A program made the translations under genes and the position numbers. Positions 1-9,902 of a stretch of 64,000 nucleotides of DNA are shown piece after piece; position 1 is the stretch's first letter, and every line of letters starts with the position of its first letter. A model generated the notes under the pieces. That model searched no databases and was not told where the DNA came from. It saw nothing but the letters and a program-made list of their open reading frames with translations. The DNA is from Stomorhina lunata (Eukaryota; Arthropoda; Insecta; Diptera; Rhiniidae), in the NCBI GenBank assembly GCA_933228675.1, contig OW121741.1, positions 55,425,310 through 55,489,309 on the forward strand, written 5' to 3'.

Positions 1-1284
1 TAGGTAATCTTCCTAAGAAGTCCAAAAATGCAGCTAAGTACATGATATCCGTTCAAAACCTACATATGTATGTATGTATCTCACATATCAACGATAATTT
101 AAGTTTTTTAATTGCAATTGGGAGAAATCCGTTCACGTTTGACAATTGCTCCAGTATAACTTCGCCTAAGGCAAGCTCTTAGTAGCTAATAAATTACAAA
201 TTATAATAGATACGATAATGATATTTAGTATAAAGACATTGTACAATATTGTTATTCAAGGCGATAGCGCCTAAAATAAACTTTCTAGAGGGACAACATT
301 TGACAAAAGTATTTCTGATTTCCTGAAAAGTTCGGTATTGAAAATGTTCACATTTAGTGAAATCTCCCATATAACCCCGACCGGGAATCACTTTAATGCT
401 GATAAATTAAATCACACTATGATTGCACAAAGAACTAGAGCAAAACTTTCCAAACATCCATCGGACAGATCGAAACCACAATACATCCCAAATATTATTG
501 ATGAAGTGTTCATTTTAATTAATTAACTAACTACAGATAAACAAGTAAATCTTTAATAACTTTTCCGACAAAGCTGATATTCATCCATTCAAAAGCTATA
601 TATTTCACGTATGTATCTAAAACTAAGAGTGTATACCCTATAATTTTAAGGCTTATATACATTGACAATCATTGTTAAAGCTTTTACCTAAATCAGTCCG
701 CTAACTTCAGAGTTTTACATAACTAATCAAGAACTTCTACTAGTTGGATAATTCGTACCAATTAAAGTGCAGAACCCTCACTGGGCACTGTGTTTTTGGG
801 TTGCATGCCAAAATACTTAATCTTCATCATATCGATGTGCTTTTGCAAATCTAAGGGCATCTACATTTTGAAGCATCTTTTCTGCATGGTTTATCTGGTC
901 TATCGAACTTTATTAAATGTTCGTAAAATATGTGTCTATTTTATTTCTAAGCTAGACATCAGCCACCTGCCCAACCTAACCTTTGGGTCCATAACTATTC
1001 TAAATGATGACGCCACCGCAAAGCTTTTCGTTTTCCGACTCTTAATTTTAAAGACTCTTTGCATATAATACTAGTATAACCAAATATTGCTAGGAATTAC
1101 ATTGAGTACGAACAACAGAAAATTAATATACATATCAAGCATTTGTGTGGAGCTCAACTTAGTCAGTAATCAGGAACTATATAATTATCAATATATTCTT
1201 ACGATTTTGTACTTTACTTTTAGAACACCATTGGTGAAGGGTATCCAAGATTCGGCAAAGCCGAATATACCACTCTTACTTGTT
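1..1284 (+). mobile_element. HINE-like non-autonomous element, copy A (3' part)
   Basis: This is the right-hand part of an interspersed family repeated at 8944, 12557, 40590, 42122, 53755 (minus) and 57220 (minus). The window edge cuts its left side. It ends with the family 3' terminus: attggtgaagggtat, then the palindrome attcggcaaagccgaat, then ataccactcttacttgtt. It encodes no convincing protein. A 60-90 codon frame near 790 recurs in other copies only because the DNA is repeated. The terminal hairpin and subterminal inverted repeat resemble Helentron-associated elements (DINE-1/mini-me type); that assignment is inference. Confidence 0.75.
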
Positions 1285-1839
1285 TTTTCTTTACATTTGG
1301 ATCACAGTGTAATTAATAATTTGAAAATTAAATGAACTCAAGCCTGATTAAACCTCATTTTTCAAGTAGTAAATAAACTTTGTTTTACAATACCATACAA
1401 ATTGGGGCTAAGATTTTATACAAATTAAGTTTTTTTATTAACTCCTTATATTTGCGTTTCTATAGTAGATAGCACTTTTTACGAGTTAAAATGTTATCGT
1501 TTCAAATACTAAAGCAAGTAGATAGCATTATTTTAACAACAAAAAAATAAAATATAATAAAAATTGAGGCTTTTATCATTATATCACGAGTTTTAATTAA
1601 AATAATAAGTTTTTTGAATAAAACAAGATATATTATAATTATATTAATAAAATTCAAGGTATTTTCTATCTTATATAACCTTTATTTACAATCTGTTGAG
1701 GTCAAAGACCGAGCATACTTTAGAAATCCATGATTGCAGTAAGTTGTAAGAAATTGTGGTCCATTTTGTTGGTTTATCACCAATTACAATGTATATTTTA
1801 TAACAATTGTTATTATTTCCACAAATATTCACAATTTTT
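1285..1839. other. AT-rich spacer without a gene
   Basis: No coding region is supported. The stretch contains a short dispersed repeat (1315-1366) and otherwise AT-rich sequence leading into the satellite array. Confidence 0.6.
1315..1366 (+). repeat. Short dispersed repeat X (about 50 bp)
   Basis: The segment around aactcaagcctgattaaacc recurs nearly unchanged at 47737-47786. It is present in inverted orientation at 32121-32164, at the right end of an insertion in a BEL-like element. It is probably one end of an uncharacterised short mobile element. Confidence 0.6.
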
Positions 1840-4149
1840 GGAACCATTCACGTAACTCGAGAAATCCTCTCCAGAATTTCCTCAAAAATTTCATTTTATA
1901 TGTATGTAGAGTTTTACTTTTTCCACTTTTTCTCAAATTCGGTAATTATCTCAGATATCCCACTATAACAGTTCCATAATATACCCATTAGGCCATCATT
2001 TCCATATAGTGGTATATTGGAACCATTCACGTAACTCGAGAAATCCTCTCCAGAATTTCTTCAAAAATTTCATTTTATATGTATATAGAGTTTTACTTTT
2101 TTTACTTTTTCTCAAATTCGGTAATTATCTCAGATATCCCACTATAACAGTTCCATAATATACCCATTAGGCCATCATTTCTATATAGTGGTATATTGGA
2201 ACCATTCACGTAACTCGAGAAATCCTCTCTAGAATTTCCTCAAAAATTTTATTTTATATGTATGTAGAGTTTTACTTTTTCCACTTTTTCTCAAATTCGG
2301 TAATTATCTCAGATATCCCACTATAACAGTTCCATAATATACCCATTAGGCCATCATTTCTATATAGTGGTATATTGGAACCATTCACGTAACTCGAGAA
2401 ATCCTCTCCAGAATTTCCTCAAAAATTTCATTTTATATGTATGTAGAGTTTTACTTTTTCCACTTTTTCTCACATTCGGTAATTATCTCAGATATCCCAC
2501 TATAACAGTTCCATAATATACCCATTAGACCATCATTTCTATATAGTGGTATATTGGAACCATTCACGTAACTCGAGAAATCCTCTCCAGAATTTCCTCA
2601 AAAATTTCATTTTATATGTATGTAGAGTTTTACTTTTTCTACTTTTTCTCAAATTCGGTAATTATCTCAGATATCCCACTATAACAGTTCCATAATATAC
2701 CCATTAGGCCATCATTTCTATATAGTGGTATATTGGAACCATTCACGTAACTCGAGAAATCCTCTCTAGAATTTCCTCAAAAATTTTATTTTATATGTAT
2801 GTAGAGTTTTACTTTTTCCACTTTTTCTCAAATTCGGTAATTATCTCAGATATACAACTATAACAGTTCCATAATATACCCATTAGGCCATCATTTCTAT
2901 ATAGTGGTATATTGGAACCATTCACGTAACTCGAGAAATCCTCTCCAGAATTTCTTCAAAAATTTCATTTTATATGTATGTAGAGTTTTACTTTTTCCAC
3001 TTTTTCTCAAATTCGGTAATTATCTCAGATATCCCACTATAACAGTTCCATAATATACCCATTAGGCCATCATTTCCATATAGTGGTATATTGGAACCAT
3101 TCACGTAACTCGAGAAATCCTCTCCAGAATTTTTTCAAAAATTTCATTTTATATGTATGTAGAGTTTTACTTTTTTTACTTTTTCTCAAATTCGGTAATT
3201 ATCTCAGATATCCCACTATAACAGTTCCATAATATACCCATTAGGCCATCATTTCTATATAGTGGTATATTGGAACCATTCACGTAACTCGAGAAATCCT
3301 CTCCAGAATTTCCTCAAAAATTTCATTTTATATGTATGTAAAGTTTTATTTTTTCCACTTTTTCTCAAATTCGGTAATTATCTCAGATATCTCACTATAA
3401 CAGTTCCATAATATACCCATTAGGCCACCACTTCTATATAGTGGTATATTGGAACCATTCACGTAACTCGAGAAATCCTCTCTAGAATTTCCTCAAAAAT
3501 TAGAGTTTTACTTTTTCCACTTTTTCTCAAATTCGGTAATTATCTCAGATATACCACTATAACAGTTCCATAACATACCCATTAGGCCATCATTTCTATA
3601 TAGTGGTATATTGGAACCATTCACGTAACTCGAGAAATCCTCTCCAGAATTTCCTCAAAAATTTCATTTTATATGTATGTAGAGTTTTACTTTTTCTACT
3701 TTTTCTCAAATTCGGTAATAATCTCAGATATCCCACTATAACAGTTCCATAATATACCCATTAGGCCATCATTTCTATATAATGGTATATTGGAACCATT
3801 CACGTAACTCGAGAAATCCTCTCCAGAATTTCTTCAAAAATTTCATTTTATATATATGTAGAGTTTTACTTTTTCAACTTTTTCTCAAATTCGGTAATTA
3901 TCTCAGATATCCCACTATAACAGTTCCATAATATACCCATTAGGCCACCATTTCTATATAGTGGTATATTGGAACCATTCACGTAACTCGAGAAATCCTC
4001 TCCAGAATTCCCTCAAAAATTTCATTTTATATGTATGTAGAGTTTTACTTTTTCCACTTTTTCTCATATTCGGTAATTATCTCAGATATCCCACTATAAC
4101 AGTTCCATAATATACCCCTTAGTTCACCGTTTGTATATAGTGGTATAGT
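1840..4149 (+). repeat. 179-bp tandem satellite, 13 units
   Basis: Units begin with ggaaccattcacgtaactcg at 1840, 2019, 2198, 2377, 2556, 2735, 2914, 3093, 3272, 3451, 3613, 3792 and 3971, and the array decays at about 4150. Spacing is 179 bp except for one 162-bp unit at 3451, which lacks the segment around ttcattttatatgtatg. Units differ at only a few positions, so the array is young or homogenised. Each unit contains inverted-repeat pieces (gttccataatatacc against ggtatattggaac). The period is close to nucleosomal length, as in many insect satellites. No open frame is maintained. Confidence 0.97.
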
Positions 4150-4239
4150 GGAACCATTCAATAATATGGCCCGATTATTCAGTTTTTTATTAAATTCCGA
4201 ATTTATTGTCACTTTACATCTAAATGTTAAGTGATTTTT
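4150..4239. other. Satellite-retrotransposon junction
   Basis: A short AT-rich transition between the decayed last satellite unit and the 3' end of the minus-strand retrotransposon. No feature is seen. Confidence 0.5.
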
Positions 4240-4325
4240 TATTTTTTTTTTATTTATTTATTTAGTCTATGGAATAAATCCTTACAGACTTAAAATGTTA
4301 TTTACTAATACAATATATTCTTAAA

Positions 4326-7178
4326 TTAGTTATTTAAAAATGATATAATTTTACATTTAATGGTATTGATGTTTTTATTAAAGTCAATTAAATTAAAAAG
4401 ATTATTATAATCAGTGCAAATTCTTCTGAAGAGGTCAGCAAAAGCATAGTTATGTCGACAAAAAGTTGTGAATATAGGTTTAAAATAGCGTGATGTTCTT
4501 CTTGGTACATTTAAGTAAATATTGCTATTTAGGAATATTGAACATATATCTCCATTGATGAGCTTGATCAAAAAAACTACGTTTAACATCGTTCTGCGAG
4601 ATTTGAGGGTTGGAAGATTAATTTCAGCGAGTCTAACCGTATAAGATGGAAGATTAGTACGGTCGTTGTAAATATCACGTAAGCAGAAAAGTAAAAATTG
4701 TTTTTGGATGGATTCAATTTTGTCGTTGTAAATTTCATAATAGGGATCCCAAATTTGAGAACCATACTCTAGTATAGGTCTTACGAGGGAGACATACAGC
4801 TGTTTAGTTACGCTAATGTCTGCGAATTCCCTTGACCATCGTTTTATAAATGCTAACACTCCCCGAGCTTTATTAATAGTCATAGAAATATGATCAGAAA
4901 AGTTTAGTTTAGGATCAAATAATATGCCAAGATCCTGCATTTTATCAACGGAAACTAATTTATGGTTACCCAGTGAAAACTCATTATTAGTAACTGGTCT
5001 TCTGGAAAAGCACATATGGAAACATTTTTTTAGATTTAGATCCATTAAATTAATTTTACACCATGTATAAAAATTATCGAGATCATCCTGCAGCAATAAA
5101 GAGTCGGAAGGATTTTTATAAATACGGAAAATCTTAACATCATCAAATCTCAACATCATTATATTAGGAAGATCATTCATGTATAGTGAAAACAGGACGG
5201 GTCCCAGGTGACTACCTTGTGGCACTCCGGATTTTACGGAAATTGGTTTTGATAGTCTGGTTTTAAAACAAACACGCTGGTTTCTTCCAGTTGAGTATGA
5301 TTTTATCCAATCGGTGCAATTTTTACTAAATCCCATTAGATGCAGTTTATTAATAAGCAGGTTATGGTTGATCTTGTCAAAGGCTTTGCTAAAGTCAGTA
5401 TATATGACATCAGTAATTTGATCATTGACGAAGCCACGATTTACTAATGTAGTAAATTCCAATAGGTTTGTAGTTGGTGAGCAGCCCTTACGAAAACCAT
5501 GTTGGTGTGGAAAAATAAATGAGGAGATCTGGTGCGTGAGAGATGTTGTTAAGCATTTTTCAAAAAGCTTGGGGATAGCACTTAATTTTGCTATACCTCT
5601 GTAGTTTGACACATCGGATTTGTTTCCAGATTTAAATAATGGAATGATGTAGGAATCTTTCCAAAGTTGAGGAAAATAGCCATGTTTAAGGGATGTATTG
5701 AATAAAATAGTTAATGGTGTCGCTAAAGCATTAATACATTTTATTAAAACGCAACTAGGAATGCCATCAGGACCTCTAGAGTTTGAAGATTTAACATCAC
5801 GTATGTTTCTTTTGATATCATCAGTATTTATTTGGGAAAATACGACTGGATGGTTTTCTGGTATTTGGAACGGATATCCATCGGAGGGATCGTAGGATGC
5901 GTCTGAGTATGTAGATCCAAAAAAGTCTGCAAACAGGTTACTGATAGCTAAATCGTCTTTAGACTCAATGTTACAGAATCTCATGGAAGTTGGAAATTCC
6001 ATTGATTTCCTTTTAGAATTAACAAATTTATAAAAAGATTTAGGGTCTTTTTTAAAATTATTACTAACATTGTTTAAATATTTTTCGTACAGTTCTTTAT
6101 TGAGTAAATTATGCTTAGCTCGATAGATTGAATAGTTCATATAGTCGATATGCGACCCCGAATGTTTAAATTTTTTATAATGTTTGTTCTTCAAATTTTT
6201 TAATTTTGACAATTGTTTAGATTTCCAAGGTGGACCAGAACAGTGTTTTATTGTCATTTTTGGAATGCAAATATTAAAATACTCAAAGAGTGTATCGTAA
6301 AATGTTTTAATCATATTGTCAATTTCGGAAGGAGAGCCATTTTTAATCCGTAATAATTGGAGCCAATCAGTGTTATACAAGAAGCTATTTAGGTCATCGA
6401 AATTTGCACGTTTAAAACAGTAAACTTTCTCACTGTTGGATGATTTTGATTCATTCATTGTTGGAGAGTTGAAGTTGAGTTCTATGGTGGGATGATATTT
6501 ATCTTCAGGTTTTGTTATTGGATCAGCTCTATTTAATGAAAATTCATATGGTTCATTGACAAATACCAGATCCAGTATTTTACCATATTCATTTGGAATG
6601 CCATTAATCTGGCAAAGGCCTAGATCAGAAAGATCATTTATAAAATTATCTACCCAGTCATCAGTATTTACTGGGGCATAGTAGTATAAATCCGGCAAAA
6701 AAGTCCAAGTAGTCGATGAAATATTGAAGTCACCAAAAACAAGTAAGGCATCCTGAGGGGAACATCTCGTAAATATTGATTTTATGGATGCGAGGTATTC
6801 ATTGTAGGTAGTCTGATTGGAGCCAGGAGGTATATATAATGATACGATAAACACTTTATTCTTATTGATAGTAATACACACACCAATAAATTCAATGTCA
6901 GAACTCGATTCAATAGAAATTTCTTCAGACGAAAGCAAATTGGAAACAGCAATTAGAACACCGCCACCTATAGTTTTCGTAATTCTGTCACGTCTATAAA
7001 TATGATAGTTGCTAGATAAAATTTCGGCATTGTGTATTGTATTGTTCAGCCAAGTTTCGGTTAAAATTATGACATGTTCCGAAAAGTTGAAGCTGTTGAC
7101 AAATAATTTCGATAATTTAGTGTTCAATCCACGTACATTTTGATATTTAAGAGTTATCTGATCACATACAGCATTTAG
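4326..7178 (-). CDS. Non-LTR ORF2: AP endonuclease-reverse transcriptase
   Basis: The frame is open for about 950 codons from the ORF1 stop; the first ATG is at 7127. The N-terminal endonuclease shows TETW, GGGVLIA, SLYIPP, GDFN and LDLVFVN. The usual SDH block is replaced by PEDKYHP, as in the sister copy at 27551. The RT shows SRGPDGIP, YTDFSKAFDKINH, GVPQGSHLGPVLFSLYMND and the downstream LGILFDPKLNFSDH thumb region. The catalytic YADD is RFDD here (5139-5150) and about six residues before it are missing compared with the sister copy, so the enzyme is probably inactive despite the open frame. Entry may be by -1 frameshifting from ORF1 (see 7178-7184). The enzymes would act by target-primed reverse transcription. 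Confidence 0.9.
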   Translation of the reverse strand, partial: LNAVCDQITLKYQNVRGLNTKLSKLFVNSFNFSEHVIILTETWLNNTIHNAEILSSNYHIYRRDRITKTIGGGVLIAVSNLLSSEEISIESSSDIEFIGVCITINKNKVFIVSLYIPPGSNQTTYNEYLASIKSIFTRCSPQDALLVFGDFNISSTTWTFLPDLYYYAPVNTDDWVDNFINDLSDLGLCQINGIPNEYGKILDLVFVNEPYEFSLNRADPITKPEDKYHPTIELNFNSPTMNESKSSNSEKVYCFKRANFDDLNSFLYNTDWLQLLRIKNGSPSEIDNMIKTFYDTLFEYFNICIPKMTIKHCSGPPWKSKQLSKLKNLKNKHYKKFKHSGSHIDYMNYSIYRAKHNLLNKELYEKYLNNVSNNFKKDPKSFYKFVNSKRKSMEFPTSMRFCNIESKDDLAISNLFADFFGSTYSDASYDPSDGYPFQIPENHPVVFSQINTDDIKRNIRDVKSSNSRGPDGIPSCVLIKCINALATPLTILFNTSLKHGYFPQLWKDSYIIPLFKSGNKSDVSNYRGIAKLSAIPKLFEKCLTTSLTHQISSFIFPHQHGFRKGCSPTTNLLEFTTLVNRGFVNDQITDVIYTDFSKAFDKINHNLLINKLHLMGFSKNCTDWIKSYSTGRNQRVCFKTRLSKPISVKSGVPQGSHLGPVLFSLYMNDLPNIMMLRFDDVKIFRIYKNPSDSLLLQDDLDNFYTWCKINLMDLNLKKCFHMCFSRRPVTNNEFSLGNHKLVSVDKMQDLGILFDPKLNFSDHISMTINKARGVLAFIKRWSREFADISVTKQLYVSLVRPILEYGSQIWDPYYEIYNDKIESIQKQFLLFCLRDIYNDRTNLPSYTVRLAEINLPTLKSRRTMLNVVFLIKLINGDICSIFLNSNIYLNVPRRTSRYFKPIFTTFCRHNYAFADLFRRICTDYNNLFNLIDFNKNINTIKCKIISFLNN

Positions 7179-8128
7179 TTTTTTGACGGATTAGAAGCAA
7201 CAGATGGTAGATGAACCGTTTTAATAGCTTTTTCTTTGTAAACATACTCGTGAACTATAGTATTCTCAGGCCAGAAATTATAATCGATGAGTTTAGCAAA
7301 TATATCAGTAGCCACAATCAATTTGAAGGATGTAATGTTTCGAGGTTGAGAATAAATGAATTTTTTTATTTCAATGTCACAATTTTGGTTTGAATCAAGT
7401 TTGGATTTAATATAATGTTCAATATCTTCAGTAGTAGTTTCAAAAGCAAATCGTGATATGAAAATTGATTTTCGGTTTGGTGGTATGACGCGAAGACTTG
7501 GTACGATGGGTTCTTGAGTGTATAAAGTTGGTTGACTATGTTTTACAACATCAGCGTAATTAGGAGCAAGGGGCTCAGAGTAATTATTGTTAGCTTTATA
7601 ATTTGAGCCATAGTTTAAAATTGGGATGTTTGAAGAGCTTGAAGATTCAGGCGTCTTATTATTAATGGACGAAGGTGGTAAAGACGATTTAGTGACACAT
7701 TCCGAGTTTTCATTATCCGCTTGTGAAGACTGTTTTAGGCTGTTTTGATTATTATTGATAACCTTGTTTGTATTCCTCGCTGATTTACGCCGTTTCGGTG
7801 AGGAATGTTGAGGAGATTTGAAACCATCCAAAGATGGAAAAGCATCAAAAAGTTTGCCATAATCTTCTAAACGATCTGATAATCCTGAAAGGTCTTTTTG
7901 AATGTTAAGAAATGTGGTTTTTCTTTTTTGGAAAAATCGGTAGAACTCCACACCGATTTTTCTGCAATTAGTACAACACCAGTGTATACCCTCATATCTA
8001 TCAATAGCATCAGCAGTTAGCACAGGTATTCCACTACATTTTATGTGGATTAGACCAAGACATAACCAGCATGCTATCATTCTCTCGTCATTATCGTTAA
8101 TTTTGCAATTTTTGTTAATACAATTCAT
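7175..8128 (-). CDS. Non-LTR ORF1: PHD-finger nucleic-acid-binding protein
   Basis: A 317-residue ORF1 product expected to coat the element RNA. Residues about 2-60 hold a PHD/zinc-finger-like set of Cys and His (CINKNC, CWLCLGLIHIKC, CCTNC). A low-complexity Ser/Asn/Pro-rich linker covers about 110-200. The C-terminal block (about 210-317) has RFAFETTTEDIEHYI and YSQPRNITSFKL and resembles an RRM-like fold. The same C-terminal block is found at 27170-27482 in copy 2. The stop TAA at 7175-7177 directly follows a slippery A AAA AAC, with ORF2 in the -1 frame. The ATG at 8128 is the first Met before the finger. Confidence 0.85.
   Translation of the reverse strand: MNCINKNCKINDNDERMIACWLCLGLIHIKCSGIPVLTADAIDRYEGIHWCCTNCRKIGVEFYRFFQKRKTTFLNIQKDLSGLSDRLEDYGKLFDAFPSLDGFKSPQHSSPKRRKSARNTNKVINNNQNSLKQSSQADNENSECVTKSSLPPSSINNKTPESSSSSNIPILNYGSNYKANNNYSEPLAPNYADVVKHSQPTLYTQEPIVPSLRVIPPNRKSIFISRFAFETTTEDIEHYIKSKLDSNQNCDIEIKKFIYSQPRNITSFKLIVATDIFAKLIDYNFWPENTIVHEYVYKEKAIKTVHLPSVASNPSKN
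7178..7184 (-). promoter_or_regulatory. Candidate -1 ribosomal frameshift site (A AAA AAC)
   Basis: On the minus strand ORF1 ends TCA AAA AAC TAA. The last seven bases before the stop form the X XXY YYZ heptamer A AAA AAC in the zero frame. Slipping back one base bypasses TAA and reads CTA AAT GCT into ORF2, which is open from this point. The same heptamer in the same phase stands before the ORF1 stop of the related copy at 27473-27479, where the stop is TGA. No strong downstream stem was visible by eye. Confidence 0.7.
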
Positions 8129-8168
8129 TTCAACAATATCAGTTTTACGTTCAGTGTAAAAAGTTTAA

Positions 8169-8385
8169 TATCTATGAGTAATCGATGGAGATGTAAGGTG
8201 GTTGTGATCCAAGATCGTAGTTATTAGTAAAAACACAAAGCAGGTTATTCAAGACACGAATCTGATAGGTTAACCATATGTATGAGTAATCGATGGGGAT
8301 GTGTAGGTGGTTGTGATCCAAGATCGTAGTTATTAATGAAAGCATCAAACAGTTTATCGAAGACACGAACCTGACAGGTTAACAC
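8169..8385 (-). repeat. Two 108-bp tandem units in the retrotransposon leader
   Basis: The landmark gagtaatcgatgg recurs at 8176 and 8284, followed each time by ggttgtgatccaagatcg and gacacgaaYctgaYaggttaac. The array lies just upstream of ORF1. Tandem 5' monomers that carry the promoter are known in some non-LTR families; a promoter role here is inference. Confidence 0.8.
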
Positions 8386-8887
8386 TGTTGAAACATAGAT
8401 AGCGCTACTTCTGATTATAAAATAAATGAACTGACAAAAGCGAATACAACAATCATACAGAGTTTCAATCCAAAAGTAGTAATAATAAGTTTTGAACGGA
8501 TGATTCACAAAGTATTCAGCAAATAAATACGTAAAAGGAGAACAAAAGAAAAGCAAAACAAAAGTTTTGTATACATATGAAGTTTAATTTTTAAATTTAT
8601 GATATAATTGAATGTAGTCAACACTTTGTTTTAGCACACACAGATAGTCTTTTATATAGGGAGTCTTTTTCCAGAATTAAGACAATTTTTAACTGTTTAT
8701 AACACGGTATTTAACACATTAAACGGGGAGCGAATTTAGTGATTGCGTCCGATATAAGTGTGTAAAAAGTACTTACTTAACAGACCTCTGTTAACTGTTA
8801 ATGTGGCTCTGTTAAAATATGTGGTTTTTGTCTTTGCTAGTTAAATTCGAATTTATCTTCACACACATACTCTTTTGATGTGTACTT
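8386..8887. other. Retrotransposon 5' flank, no gene
   Basis: AT-rich sequence that may include the remaining 5' leader of the minus-strand element up to about 8600. No supported coding region or RNA gene is seen. Confidence 0.5.
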
Positions 8888-8943
8888 TACTTTTGAAGGG
8901 TATCCAAGATTCGGTATAGTCGAATATACCACTCTTACTTGTT
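8888..8943 (+). mobile_element. HINE 3'-end fragment (variant hairpin)
   Basis: A fragment with gaagggtatccaagattcgg, a variant palindrome (attcggtatagtcgaat) and the terminus ataccactcttacttgtt. Its last base abuts the 5' end of the full element at 8944 in the same orientation. The same variant terminus occurs at 40950-41000. Confidence 0.75.
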
Positions 8944-9860
8944 ATTATACCCTTCACCAATAGGTGAAAGGGTATTATAAGTTTGTGATTCCGTTTGTAA
9001 TTTTTTTATTAGTGATCGTAGACCCCATAAAAATTATACCGATCGACTCAGAATCGGGAGGATTAAGCGATGTCCGTCCGTCTGTCTGTTGAAATCAAGT
9101 TTCTGAAGCCCCTGGAGGATGGACTTACATAAATTATATATCAGATTTTAGGAAATTCTCCCGCAATGAACGCTATTTAATTTCATTAAAATCGGTTTAT
9201 AAACACCGAAAATATCGAAAAAATACCAAAAATTAGACGAAAATTTTAAAATTTTTGATTGAAACACATTTTTAAATAACAAGAGAAAAAAGATACTCCT
9301 GGTGTACATGTGATAATATGTTATATATCAGATTGTAGGAAATAGTTTCCCAAAGCACTCTGTAAAATTTTATCAAAATCGGTCCATAAACAACTGAGAT
9401 ATCGCCAAAACACTGAATTTGATGTATCGCAAATTGCCCAAACTTCGCATTTGAGAATGTTTGTTGAAAAAATGAAATGCAGAAATAGTAAAAACCATCC
9501 TCCTTTAGCACGGACCTACATAAATTTTATATTAGATTTTAGGAAATTCCCCCGCCAAGTACGTTTTTGAATTTTATCAAAAGCGGTCCATAAACAATTG
9601 AGATATCGCCATAACACTACATTTGATGTACAGCAAATTGCCCAAAGTACGTGTCTAAGAAATTTTGTTTACATTTTGTAAGTATTGTTTCAGCGATATC
9701 TCAGGTGTTTATGGACCGATTGTGATGAAATTTGACATCGTTCTTTGTGTGAGGATTTTCTAAAATCTATACTCCACAAATCTGATTAAGAATACCATTC
9801 AAACTGTACCGATCAACTCAGAATCGGCAGGAGAATCGATTTCGTGACCTCCGTCCGTCC

Positions 9861-9902
<42 letters not shown>

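Larger units (their letters stand above)
4240..8390 (-). mobile_element. Jockey/CR1-like non-LTR retrotransposon, copy 1
   Basis: A nearly complete two-ORF non-LTR element on the minus strand. From 5' to 3' it has a leader with two 108-bp tandem units (8169-8385), ORF1 with a PHD-like zinc finger (8128-7175), ORF2 with endonuclease and reverse transcriptase (7178-4326), and a 3' tail of TAAATAAATA-type repeats (about 4245-4262) instead of a plain poly(A). The 3' end (ctgtaaggatt...ccatagact) also occurs at 30119-30146 in a related plus-strand copy, which fixes the family boundary. Jockey versus CR1 clade cannot be decided by eye. Confidence 0.85.

Noticed and set aside
9680..9740. Inverted HINE interior blocks considered as a CRISPR-like or ncRNA array
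   Set aside because: The repeats are degenerate, irregularly spaced and shared by all copies of the element, so they are element structure.
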